Shown here: piece after piece, positions 24,441 to 34,884 of the stretch
How the letters are laid out: each line of letters begins with the position of its first letter
How positions within the stretch are numbered: position 1 is the stretch's first letter
Assembly (NCBI GenBank): GCA_933228895.1
Contig: OW121857.1
Location: 1,922,001 to 1,986,000, forward strand
From: Platycnemis pennipes
Lineage: Eukaryota; Arthropoda; Insecta; Odonata; Platycnemididae
Reading direction: 5' to 3'
Length of the DNA stretch: 64,000 nt
Notes under the pieces: generated by a model
The model's input: only the letters and a program-made list of their open reading frames with translations
Told to the model about the DNA's origin: nothing
Databases searched by the model: none
Program-made: the position numbers and the translations under genes

Positions 24441-24559
24441 CAGACTCCACCTCACGTTGGTCCACTGACATCCCCTTTGGATTGATAATGTTCGGTTTCT
24501 ATGCGGGAAAAATGTCTACATTTAGCTGGTCCCGATTAATTAGTCCCGTCCACTTCTTG

Positions 24560-24870
24560 TTAGTGTATTCAGAAGACCTTCTCCTACACCCCTTAGGAAT
24601 TCTTCTTTTGTCACTCGGTCGATCCATTTAATCTTCATCATTCTTCTGTAGCAACACATTTCGAATGCTTCCACCCTTTTCTTCTCCGCTGCTGTCATCG
24701 TCCATGGCTCAAGGCTCAAGGCTCAAGAAACACGCTCCAGATGTACGTCCTGATGAATTGTCTCCTTACTTCTAAGCTTGTATTTCCAACGGCAAGTAGA
24801 TTCTTCTTTTGATAGAAAGCCTGGGCTATTCTGATGACTATTTCTTTATTGCTCCTGAGTTATTGTGACT
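24560..24870 (-). pseudogene. RTE-type LINE, ORF2 C-terminal fragment
   Basis: On the minus strand the frames read WTMTAAEKKRVEAFEMCCYRR and KIKWIDRVTKEEFLRGV (shown in part), the hallmark C-terminus of RTE-type ORF2. A GGCTCAAG triplet duplication at about 24707-24727 interrupts the segment. It parallels 49491-49800 closely. Confidence 0.7.
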
Positions 24871-26665
24871 GGCCAAGTTAAATTTCCCGGGACGGTAAAT
24901 AAAATGAATTCTGAGCATCGTTTCTGTACGGCGGCGTAGGGATTGTTACGGCTTTTGGTAGTGTTTTGTTGATGTTTCGGTAATTTTTTTTACAAACGTA
25001 ACTATAATTATGCTTTCTAAAATACTTGTTAGTTGAATACCTAAATGGTTGGCTTTATATTCACGGTATGGAATTGAATATTATGCATACATTGTAATCC
25101 AGAAAATAGTATGTATTATGTTATTTGCATAGGTTTCTGTAGTCATTGATAACGTATTCGATATAGTAAACAGTATCCAACGTAACTCTATGGAACTGCT
25201 TCATAATTGAAATACAAACGTAACTAGGTTGTTCCACATGAAAATTAATTATTACACGACCCAGGTTTCGTCAGTATTGACACCTACCGGTACCACACTG
25301 ACATAGCACAGGGCTTACAAGGCACATCCTGAAAGAAAGTCATTGGAGGGAGGAGTACATTGGAAGGGAAGATCTTGCGTGAGAGTACGATTGTCACTCT
25401 CCACCCTTCCTCGTGCCTCCCCTTGCCCCCTTGCATCCCCCTGCCCCCCCCCCTGCCTCCCAAACTCAAGGACAGGACCCCACTTTCCTCATGATTATTT
25501 GTGCCTTTGCTCTTTTTATTCTTACATCCTTTTATCTGCTCTCCTGTGGTTCGTGGTCCACATTGTTGTGATGTGTCCATGTGTTTTAGGCAGATCATGT
25601 TTGTACCTGTTCTGCAAATGAATCTTATTTAGCGTAGTAAATCATGGTTCAAATGTAGCCATTCAATTAGTTAATGTGTTCGACCGTGATGAAGTAGAAC
25701 CGCATGAGGTTTGGTCGTTTGAATTACACCCAGTCAGGCCTATTGCTGTCGGAATCGATAACGGCAATCACTAAATATTAAAGTCGCAGTTAATATGGAC
25801 GGGAGTATCCCCATGAACATGTGCCAATTAATTATCCTGTGCAATGGACAACGTACTCGTTTCTTAACGTTCTTACAGTTGAACGTGAACTGCGGTATAT
25901 GCAGAGAAATATTTTAAAATATGCATTTCATCTCTACTCGTTGAAATAAAAATATGGTGCTTTTCTAATGAGGTTAGTAGTTGATATGCATAAAACAATG
26001 TTACTGTGTTTTAATAACATGCCACAGTGAAGAGATTTGTGCTTTCTTGAATGGTGGCTCAGTTATGGACAGTACTTTCAATCTTGTTATGACTCATGGA
26101 ACGTTATATTTAATGAAATACCTATTAAGCTCATATTTTGATCTTTCATTTTGTCGAATTAAGTTTTATCATGTGAAATGTTTCTCTGTGATAGCTCATC
26201 ATATACTAAATATTAACAAAGGAAATACTATATATTATTTCAACTTTTATCTGATAATGTAATGATACCACTTTTTAATTGTTAAAAGAATATTATTGGG
26301 AATTGACTTCTTGTTCTAAATGTTTCCAAGTGATATTGTATAATCTCTCTCTCTCTGTCCAAATTTGCTTCCAAATCATGTGTTCGTTGTGTTCATTTAC
26401 GTGTGTTCATTTACGTCATCATTAAAGGCCAATAAAATACGCGTCCCTTCTGGTTAGCACCACGAAACCTGCTTAAAGCTGCTCTTGTTATTGTGGAATC
26501 TGTACTTTCATGTATTGTTTTGACTTTTAAAAAGCAGAGATCTTGATAAGCTCTGCTTTGGAGCCTCAGTTGCAATGAACAGGGAGGCATCTCTCTCTTC
26601 GCACTTGTGTCCATGCTGGATAGCTGGAGTTGCGACCTTTGCAGAATCATTTACACGGAGTCAGC
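24871..26665. other. Unassigned DNA
   Basis: Contains a C-rich stretch at 25385-25460 and AT-rich DNA beyond. No gene recognised. Confidence 0.4.
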
Positions 26666-26667
26666 TA

Positions 26668-26963
26668 CACTGTAAAAAGTAGATCTGATTTTAAGGCACA
26701 AAAGCGATCTGAATTTCAGATGCAACAATTTTAAGACAGGGTATGTTGAATTTCAGCAGTAATATCTTGTCTAAAAATAAGGCAGGTGAACGACTGAAAA
26801 TCAGACCATCCAGAATTCTGCTTCCTCTGCTTCCTGCTTAACTGCTCCTGTACCAACCATCCATGTTCCTGCCTCTTCCGCACCTTGCATCCGTGTTCCT
26901 GCCTTAAACCAGACAGCGCTTAAATTCAGATCGCACTGAAAATCAGATCAACTTTTTACAGTG
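26668..26963. mobile_element. MITE with CACTGTAAAAAGT termini
   Basis: A 296-bp element bounded by inverted repeats starting CACTGTAAAAAGT and extending imperfectly through GATCTGATTTTAAG. It is flanked by TA on both sides. Further internal copies of GATCTGAATTTCAG-like sequence lie near each end. TA duplication with no coding capacity fits a Tc1/mariner-type non-autonomous element. Confidence 0.85.
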
Positions 26964-26965
26964 TA

Positions 26966-27555
26966 CTCCTGCCACCCATCAAACTTTGTGCCTCGCCCTA
27001 CCTGGGCGCGTTTGTTTCCTGGGCCTCCTCTCGAAAATATTACCGACAGCTCCAACACTAATCTCCTCTTATAATTTATTTTAGCAATTCACATTCATTA
27101 AAATCTCACATTTCCTTAATTTTTGACCATCTGAAAACTACTATCAAATCCTTCTTTCCATGTTGAAAATTATTAGCATTGACACTTTCTCAATTTTCCC
27201 CAAACGTTTTGAAGAGTTATGTGCGATCCGCTGGCTCCATCACGCACTTTACATTAAAATGCGCATCGCAAAATTCGTCCATGGTTGTGATGGACTTGAA
27301 AAACAACTCACTTGAAAAACAACTCACTCTCCAGATTTAGCTCAAGTAATACACTCGCCCCATTTAAGCTTCCGGAGTTTGGGACAGTTTTGTCCCTGCA
27401 AAGAATTTGTACAATTTCGTCTATGCACCAGGACGGTAGTGCCTTCCAAACTGAGTTCTTGAAAATGGATTTAATGGCTTGGGTTTAATACACTCACGAA
27501 CGACAAGATTAGTAATTTCACTGACAGTTAGGTTTAGCTCCCTTTTGTTGGAAAA
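26966..27555. other. Unassigned DNA
   Basis: A 16-nt direct duplication (CTTGAAAAACAACTCA) sits at about 27296-27327. Nothing else supported. Confidence 0.35.
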
Positions 27556-27559
27556 TGGG

Positions 27560-27905
27560 GATCGGGTTTGTGTGGTGGCCGATGGAGTACTGGCCTCCTA
27601 TTCCGAGGGCCCGGGTTCGATTCTCGGCAGTGATTGATTTTTCAGTGGCATACTGGTCCTTACTTGAGTGCATGTGGAGGGTATTTCAGGTTCAGCACTC
27701 CGTCCGTCGGATGGGACGTTTAACCGCGGTCCCCCTGGTGCCTGTCGATAAGAGTAGGGTGATGGCGACGCCGGGTTTCCCTCCACCCATCCTCCGTTCC
27801 CTGAAATGTTTCTGCCATCATTTCCCAATTACCCACCTATCATAAATGACCTAGGCTGTCGGTCGCTTCCCCTGAATAACTAACTATGTTGTAAGATGAA
27901 GCTCC
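27560..27905 (+). mobile_element. tRNA-derived SINE (family 2), longest copy
   Basis: Head with an A-box-like TGGCCGATGGAG and B box GGTTCGATTCT. The body contains CCGTCGGATGGGACG, CCGCGGTCCCCCTGGTGCC and GACGCCGGGTTTCCC. Fragments of the same family occur at 8945, 12376, 48541 and 54570, which shows that it is a dispersed repeat. Confidence 0.75.
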
Positions 27906-28570
27906 GATCACTTGTCTGTTTGATGTGACGATATGTGTTCAGTCATTTGATGTTTTATAACTTCTATTAAAAAAACACGTTCGTCGGCACTGCTGAAATC
28001 ATACAACATTATGCTGAAGTATCTACAAGGAACCACGTGGGAGGAGTGAGAACCAGTGAAGAACTGTTGGCTCTTCAGAATGTTTTAAATGTTGCTTCCT
28101 TTGTTTTCTTTTCCATTATTTGATCCCCTGTCGCCTTTTTCCTACTCTCCAATTCATTCCTTGAGATTTGCGATCCTTAAATGCGTTGATCATTAGCTAT
28201 ATCAAGTTTCGTTGAAGATGGATGCTTTTGTCGTAGGCAACTTCAGCATTTGCGTTCTATTTCTTGTGTGGTGTGGAGACACTTGAGGCGTGATTTCGAT
28301 AGTTGCACTTGAGGGTGTGCTCTCGGTTGAGTGGGTGGACAGATTGCTTTTGAATCCAATGTGTCATTCTTCCCTTCTTCGACTATGACTGCTTCTGGGA
28401 TCTTAATATTATGTGGTGTATCAACAGTTGACAGAGTGTGTATATGTAATTATCAAGTAATGCATAACTTACACTCAGGAATGAAAATTATAAATATTAT
28501 CTCTAATTGTATTGAATGTGAATGCAGTTCTTAGAAAGTTACATGCATTTATTGCACAGAGATGATTGTA
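27906..28570. other. Unassigned DNA
   Basis: No supported feature. Confidence 0.35.
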
Positions 28571-28985
28571 AATAAATTCCAAGATAATATTTTCAGTGAT
28601 GACGTTAAAAATATTTTGCGAACCCCAACTTACTATGGTAGACTGGACCATAATCACAAAATTAGAGAAATTGATTGCCGAACTGACAGATTCAAAATGT
28701 TCTTTTTTCCTCGTACAATTAGGGATATGAATAATGGTAAATGTATCCAGTACGAGTGTAGCAATGGATAACATTGGTAGCTGCATGTTGGTATAAGGAC
28801 TTAAAGCTAACCCAACTAACGGCATGTTTTTCCGTGTTTGCTTTGCTATTTTTGTTTTTTTTTAAATTGAAGTTTAGACTATAATATTATTACTAATTCT
28901 TTTTTATGCATAATGTGTTGTGCATGTTTGGTGATAATTCACCCTTTATGGTGGCTTGCAGGGTATTATGTAGATGTAAATCATA
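28571..28985 (+). pseudogene. LINE subfamily A, 3' end only
   Basis: Begins at a codon equivalent to the FQDNIFSDDVKNIL region and reads TPTYYGRLDHNHKIREIDC, then an FPRTIRD end and a stop near 28771. The 3' UTR and a GTAGATG tail follow to 28985. It is 5' truncated. Confidence 0.88.
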
Positions 28986-29197
28986 AATGAGGTATAGTGC
29001 ATATTATATAATATGCATAAAATTCATAAAATGTATCCTCAACTTTTCTGAAAGAAAAAAAGAGAAACCTACCTAAATATTGTTTCCCTGTAATTGTTAA
29101 TTGAAATAAGAAATAAAGCGATGCAAATACCAAATTCATATGCAAATGAAATATACAGATCACAGTATCAGGCGTCACGTAGTGGAATTTAGACATA

Positions 29198-29266
29198 TTG
29201 GATGAGTAAAAAACTTTAGCAATTTTCCACAATGTGGAAAATTGCTAAAGTTTTTTACTCATCCAA
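29198..29266. repeat. Perfect 69-bp palindrome
   Basis: Two 34-nt arms (29198-29231 and 29233-29266) are exact reverse complements with a single A between them. The arm begins TTGGATGAGTAAAAAACTTT. No mismatch in either arm. Confidence 0.95.
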
Positions 29267-29829
29267 ATGAAATATGCTTGAAAACATCATTAAGTAACAG
29301 AGCCTGTCTTTGTTATGATTGTATCACTGTCGTTTGAGTTCGTCAGGGCATGAAATTGACCTTTGTTGATTTCAAGGATGCTTTGCTCTTGATCGTTAAG
29401 TTTTGTGTGTGGCGAATCTCTACCAATCTTGTATGTATACTTCCACCTGTGACGCGAAGGCGTTGAATATCGTTTCAGGGTTTCGTTTCGTATCTGCTGA
29501 ATATCGTTTCAGGGTTTTTCTCTCATGCGAAACAGTAATCCTACTGTCCAATGATAATCCTGATTTCTCGGGCATTGAAAGACATCATCCCATGCCTTTA
29601 ACTATTGCTTCGCCGTAATCGCGTCAGTTGCTTTTGTTTTTTATTACGTTTTACATTTCCTCGACTCCAAGAGCCGAAAGTTTTTCTTTCCGAAAAACAT
29701 TCCCACCGATTTTGATCCATATTTCAAACACCCCGCGTACTACGTCATTCAATAAACATTCGCATATCACGTGATAGCTACAGCCAATAGAGCCCCGTTT
29801 TTATTTCTATGATATATTTACGTTACAAA
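29267..29829. other. Unassigned DNA
   Basis: Contains a short duplication of GAATATCGTTTCAGGGTTT at about 29466 and 29499. No gene. Confidence 0.35.
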
Positions 29830-30155
29830 AATGCCGAACATAAAAGAGTACTTGGGAAATGTGATGAGAAGACAAAAGAGCTATGTTACTTTTCTCTAGT
29901 CAGGCCCCACTTTGAGTTTGCAGCCAGTGTATGTGCAGAATAGGCAGCATAGCATAGGGATAGGTAGGGGAAATATTTTAAAGTAGTCTGTAGTGCATAT
30001 ACATGCATTAATCCCTTAAATACTATAGATACTAACAATCTAGTTGCATGAGACCCTATAGTTGCTTGTTTGCATGTCGGTAGTGGTGATCTTCACCCCC
30101 TGCCACACACCCTCGCGGTAGCTTGCAGGGTATCGTGTAGATATAGATGTAGATG
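29830..30155 (+). pseudogene. LINE subfamily B with internal deletion
   Basis: Starts with a VLGKCDEKTKELCYFSLVRPH-like region (shown in part as KTKELCYFSLVRPHFEFAAS) and then jumps straight into the 3' UTR, deleting the ORF C-terminus. It ends in the CCACACACCCTCGCGG hairpin region and a GTAGATATAGATGTAGATG tail. Confidence 0.8.
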
Positions 30156-30457
30156 ATCGGCTTCCATTACCTGCTGTCAACAGAATTGGTGAAACTGGAG
30201 AGAGATTAGTCCAACCATTGGTCGCTTGATCCAGTGCTTGAGCGGTTTGTGTCGTTCCATCCCTTGCTAGGGGTCGTGCCCTTTTTCGTCTTCCTTGCTG
30301 CCCTTCCATTGTGCTCATCCAATCCCTTGTGCTCAACACACTTCAGTCTCCCTTGTGTGCGTGTCGTACTTTCCTTAAGATTCTCGAAATATTTATGTAA
30401 ATGTATTGTTCGCAACTAATGATCCTTCTTTACTCAATGGAAGTTTTTTTCTTGCAG
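30156..30457. other. Unassigned DNA before a possible exon
   Basis: No feature except the pyrimidine-rich run at about 30443-30457 that precedes the possible exon. Confidence 0.3.
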
Positions 30458-30518
30458 ATTTGTGGGAGTGTACGGGATTCTTTGGTGGAGGACATGATGA
30501 ACAAAGGCTTCGTGGAAG
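30458..30518 (+). other. Possible internal exon of a host gene
   Basis: TTTTTTTCTTGCAG precedes 30458 (3' splice-site form) and GAAG|GTAAAC follows 30518 (5' splice-site form). The 61-nt interval is open in two frames. Frame 1 reads ICGSVRDSLVEDMMNKGFVE, which has ordinary protein composition; the other open frame reads LWECTGFFGGGHDEQRLRG. I do not recognise either. Splice-like flanks also occur by chance, so this remains a candidate. Confidence 0.3.
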
Positions 30519-31755
30519 GTAAACGAGTTTTGAATTTTACGCTTTTTTGCCCAGGGGTATTAGCTTAAAGAAAGGGTTGGTGTGTGAGAAGGAAAATGAT
30601 TTGTCCAATCGGAAAAGAGAATAGGTATACACACTGTTGAAAAAATACGCTTAGACTTAGCAATTGGGACCTTGAATATTTGGTTTGTAAACGCTGCAAT
30701 TCTGTATATCTTGCGAATGAGAAATCCGTCGGTTCTTGCTGAAGAATATGCTACCATCGGCATAATAAGGAGACATCACCAATGCTACCACAGCATACGT
30801 GATATCTCCTTAGACTTAATTGGCGCTAAGAGCAATGATGAAACTGCAAAGGAATACTATTATGTTAACATATTGGACGCTCACATGATTTGATTAGCCT
30901 GTCTGTATTTTTATGGCTCCATTGTGGGACTAAAATGTACACTGTTATAATAATGATCTCCGCCCACTTACTGATTGCGAATTCCGTATGCAAATGAATC
31001 ATCAAAATAGAGAATGATTGGTAGCAGTCGTAGAAGCGAGAAAATAAGGCCTTTTGGCACGTGGCATGTACTTTCAAACACGCGAAATAGATACGGGTTT
31101 GTACTTCAAAACGGTCTTTAAAATGAACAGTTACTGAGCATCATGATTCTCTCTCGGGTCGCTATTTTTATTTCCGCCGTTTTCTATTTAGAGTGGTTAT
31201 GCGGAGAGGCTATGGTATTCATTGAATTTGCTGAGGAAAGTGTGTCAGTGTTGCGAGACGAACGATTTTACAGCTAGCAGTACACCGCGTAATATCTTCC
31301 ATGCGTTTTGTTTTGAATCATCTGAATTCTCACTATTTTCATTTGAACTCCCCACCACCGTACGAAGCGATAAGTCCACAAAGAAAAACTCACGTCTCCT
31401 GATTATCTCTGACTCTTTAAATTCACTGCTGGATATTGTAGACAAGACTTGTGTGCCGAAAGACAGTGATACTACTGACAAGTAAGCTCGGCACAAAGGA
31501 CCTAAGGAAAAATAAGACTTCGTGACCACGTGTACCACAATCGGGTCGTTTACCATTTTTCATTTCCGTATCTGATGCAGTCTGTAAAATGAAAAGACAC
31601 GTATTTTCCCTTCTTCGATCCGTCGTTTAGTTACTGACTAGTAAGCGGTGAAAAACGGATGTTCTTAACCCTTCTGGAAAAGTGGGCGTTCAAGGGACTT
31701 ATACGTCATCCACTTCGTCCAATCAGAACTGACTCTGTGAAGCTACTTTGTCTTC
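30519..31755. other. Unassigned DNA
   Basis: If the exon at 30458 is real, this may be intron. Frames at 31222-31556 on both strands carry no motif. Confidence 0.35.
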
Positions 31756-31911
31756 ATCTACATGATCTACATCTACACGATACCCTGCAAGCCACCGCGA
31801 GGGTGTGTGGCACGGGGTGAAGATCACCAAGCATGCACCATTGACATGCAAACAAGCAACTTATAGGGTCTCATGCAACTAGATTGTTAGTATCTATAGT
31901 ATTTAAAGGAC
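31756..31911 (-). mobile_element. LINE subfamily B 3' tail
   Basis: Minus-strand tail: CATCTACATCTACACGATA, then CCACCGCGAGGGTGTGTGG and the CATGCAACTAGATTG region. It ends one base before the TAA that flanks Harbinger copy 2, so Harbinger copy 2 inserted at or in this LINE fragment. Confidence 0.85.
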
Positions 31912-32474
31912 TAATGGCCGGTTGCACGACCGATACATATGTATTCAATAAAGTTATGAGACTCATAACCCCTAGCAACCATTCAATAAGTGTTGCATGA
32001 ACGTTCAATAAGTTTATGAGTTCCATAAACTGTCAGATAACTTATGGCCGGTTGCACGAACGATACATATGTATTCAATAAAGTTATGAGACTCATAACC
32101 CCTAGCAACCATTCAATAAGTGTTGCATGAACGTTCAATAAGTTTGAAGTGGGGTTAAAAGCTTATGAGTTCCATAATAACACAATATGGCGGATTTGTA
32201 ATCAGATGTTTGGAAGTGTCATTGCTTGAGGATTGATTTTATTGAAAGAAAAAGTTCGTTTTTTCAAGTTATTCGACATTTACTTCCACCTAACAAGCTT
32301 ATAAGTCATATTTGACAACCAGGTATGCATATAATAACTAAACATTCCATATTTTCCTTTATTTGAATTGTCATGGATTGCCGATTTACTGTGGATTGCT
32401 TTTGCACGGTTTGAAAGGTTCATATTTTGCCGCGGTACGAAAATATTCTAAACGTAAATACGCAAGCCGCAAAT

Positions 32475-32696
32475 ATGCAAGAGTGCAGTGATCATCTGTG
32501 GCAATCTGTTTATTTGAGTTGCGGTGTTCATATTCAATTATATTTAGGTTTTAATGTGTGTAATAACTGCAACGAACTTGTTAATGTGAAGGTCATTTCT
32601 TTCGGTTGTAGTGTGCAATTGCATTCTTTTAATAAGTACGTAGATAAACTCGTTGTTTCCTTTAATTATCTCGTTGATGTGTTTCTGCTACGTTGA
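32475..32696 (+). CDS. Small Cys-containing ORF of Harbinger element, copy 1
   Basis: 73 codons starting MQECSDHLWQSVYL, with CNNC in the middle and a KLVVSFNYLVDVFLLR end. The same frame is intact in copies 2 and 3. It lies between the left terminal repeat and the transposase start, in the same direction. Five Cys residues are conserved in all copies. No family recognised. It may instead be an untranslated 5' region. Confidence 0.4.
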   Translation: MQECSDHLWQSVYLSCGVHIQLYLGFNVCNNCNELVNVKVISFGCSVQLHSFNKYVDKLVVSFNYLVDVFLLR

Positions 32697-33118
32697 TGTG
32701 GCTCGCCCTTCTTAATTACGAACGTGCTCATAAACGTTGAGTTGCTTAAAAGGCCAAAGTAATAGAGCTTAGTTTAAAGTCTACGGTAGTTTCAAGGTGG
32801 TGAAAGGTACATATTATCTCGACCTGTATATTGAACCAAAATCTAAGAGCGTTGAGGGTAGAGAATATTTTATATTACTATGACTTGAGCTTGGAAAAAG
32901 GGATTCTTACTTGATTTTAATGGAATGATCTGCATTAGAATTCTGAAAGCATTGTTTTGGGCCTGCAAACCAGTAATGGTGCAGTTGGTGAAGATTTATA
33001 GGTGCTACCTACTAGGTATAGGTACTAGGAATGTCTAATGTTCACTAGAATTTCTCTCCTAGTGGTATACAGGACCAACTAAAATAATCACTGTTTAATT
33101 AGTTTTTTATTTCATAGG

Positions 33119-33380
33119 ATGGATCTGAGTGAAGCATCATCCACTTCTTCAGATGAAGAAATAATGAATGTATTAAGAAATGTTCCAAGAATGAGCATTT
33201 TCCGAGAGCGATTAGATCCTTTCAATGTTTATAATGATATCAGAATTCAAGGAACTATTCAGATTACCCAAGCAGCTTGTTATGGATCTTCTAAAGAAAT
33301 TTGAAAACAATTTGAAGCCAATCTCCAAAAGGAGCAAGCCTATTACTGCTATTTCTTTACTGCTGCATTGTACTTCGCTG
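33119..33380 (+). pseudogene. Harbinger transposase N-terminus, copy 1, frameshifted
   Basis: MDLSEASSTSSDEE start, then FRERLDPFNVYND. An added base at about 33236 shifts the frame, and the expected FKELFRLPKQLVMDLLKKF region continues in another frame. The N-terminal part of a HARBI1-like nuclease is recognisable. The DDE catalytic domain is deleted, and the gene is fused tail-to-tail to the Myb-like gene. Confidence 0.75.
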
Positions 33381-33534
33381 TAATTTCCTCCCATGCTGCC
33401 ACTTTTTCTTTTGAGAAAACGGCATCCGTCCTTTTATTTTCCACTATTTGTCGTATTTCTCCCACCAATTCTACAATGATGTTTCTCTCGAATTCAGTGA
33501 AATTTTTCCCCGCTTTGCCATTATGCACCTCTTC
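33349..33534 (-). pseudogene. Harbinger Myb/SANT-like DNA-binding gene, copy 1
   Basis: Minus-strand frame reading FERNIIVELVGE, then QIVENKRTDAVFSKEKVAAW and an EEITAKYNA end. This matches the Myb/SANT-like domain of the accessory DNA-binding protein that PIF/Harbinger elements encode. The ATG upstream (MAKRGK) is in a different frame, off by one base, in all three copies. Either the real start is elsewhere through splicing, or the shared ancestor was already broken. Confidence 0.7.
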
Positions 33535-34121
33535 TTACCGTATTTTGAACTGTTTTGAACTTTCGCTCGTCAAGTTTGTTTACTATCTCCAGCGGTGCGA
33601 CTGTAGTGTCATCTTGTGGCAGTTTATTGTACTTCGTGCTCTAAGCAATAGCTATCGAGAGATTGTTTATGAGCCCGATTGTTTCTTGCAACCCGAAAAA
33701 CGCTATGAGCTCCATAAGTTTATGGAACTCATAGCTATCGAATACATAGCGGAAGTTTAGTGCAACCGGCCATTATCGAACCAAATTGGTGGGGTTAAAA
33801 GCTTATGAGTTCCATAATAACACAATATGGCGGATGTGTAATCAGATGTCTGGAAGTGTCATTGCTTGAGGATTGATTTTATTGAAAGAAAAAGTTCGTT
33901 TTTTTCAAGTTATTCGACATTTACTTCCACCTAACAAGCTTATAAGTCATATTTGACAACCAGGTATGCATATAATAACTAAACATTCAATATTTTCTTT
34001 TATATGAATTGTCATGGATTACCGATTTACTGTGAATTGATTTTGCACGGTTTGAAAGGTTCATATTTGGCCGCGGTACGAAAAAATTCTAAACGTAAAT
34101 ACGCAAGCCGTAAATACAAAT

Positions 34122-34343
34122 ATGCAAGAGTGCAGTGATCATCGGTGGCAATCCGTTTACTTGAGTTGCGGTGTTCAAATTCAATTATACTTAGGGTTTA
34201 ACGTGTGTAATAACTGCAACGAACTTGTTAATGTGAAGATCATTTCTTTCGGTTGTAGTGTGCAATTGCATTCTTTTAATAAGTACGTAGATAAACTCGT
34301 TGTTTCCTTTAATTATCTCGTTGATGTGTTTCTGCTACGTTGA
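34122..34343 (+). CDS. Small Cys-containing ORF of Harbinger element, copy 2
   Basis: Same 73-codon frame as copy 1 with eight base differences that I can see, five of them silent. The three replacements are L8R, H19Q and V40I. The reading frame and all five Cys are kept. Confidence 0.4.
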   Translation: MQECSDHRWQSVYLSCGVQIQLYLGFNVCNNCNELVNVKIISFGCSVQLHSFNKYVDKLVVSFNYLVDVFLLR

Positions 34344-34356
34344 TGTGGCTCGCCCC

Positions 34357-34793
34357 ACTTCCACACGTGTTTTCTCATATTCCTTTCAAACGTTAAAACT
34401 CACAACCATTACAATAGCGAGTTATTATACCGTGCACAATAATACGGATGCATAAATACATAGCCCTTGGTATTAAAAAGGCAAAATCTGGAGGAAGTCT
34501 TTCCTAACTCAATAGTATAATCAATTGGAGAATTGAGGCGGATGTTTTCGGATAGTCGTTCCTAACTCAATATTATAATCAATTGGAGAATTGAGGCGGA
34601 TGTTTTCCCCTTTCTGTTATTCCTATGGTTAATATTTGTTAAGTAGGTACAGTGAAATAATTGGATCAGAATAAGGGGAGATGGTTTTTTCCAGTTAAAT
34701 GGCCACATAATTTAAATTAGATTTTATCACAGTGAATGTTTGTGACCACAAAACAGTATAACTGGTATATTTGGTTAATTAGAATATTAAGCG
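34357..34793 (+). other. Segment present only in Harbinger copy 2
   Basis: Copies 1 and 3 join GCTCGCCC directly to TTCTTAATTACGAA; copy 2 has 437 nt in between. It includes a tandem duplication of about 50 nt (CTAACTCAATAxTATAATC and onward, 34504-34610). It is either ancestral sequence lost from copies 1 and 3 or a later insertion. No target duplication is evident. Confidence 0.7.
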
Positions 34794-34884
34794 TTTCTTA
34801 ATTACGAAAGTGCTCATAAACGTTGAGTTGCTTAAAAGGCCAAAGTAATAGAGCTTAGTTTAAAGTCTACGGTAGTTTCAAGGT

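Larger units (their letters stand above)
32045..33772 (+). mobile_element. PIF/Harbinger deletion derivative, copy 1 (nested in copy 2)
   Basis: Complete 1,728-bp element. Both ends start with the inverted TGGCCGGTTGCAC, extended imperfectly by a TATGTATTCRATA segment and palindromic TATGAGxxxCATA motifs. TTA lies on both sides (32042-32044 and 33773-33775), which fits the TWA duplication of PIF/Harbinger. Removing it restores the sequence seen intact in copy 3 (ACTTATCGAACC). About 43 nt near its left end are deleted relative to copy 3. Confidence 0.92.
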
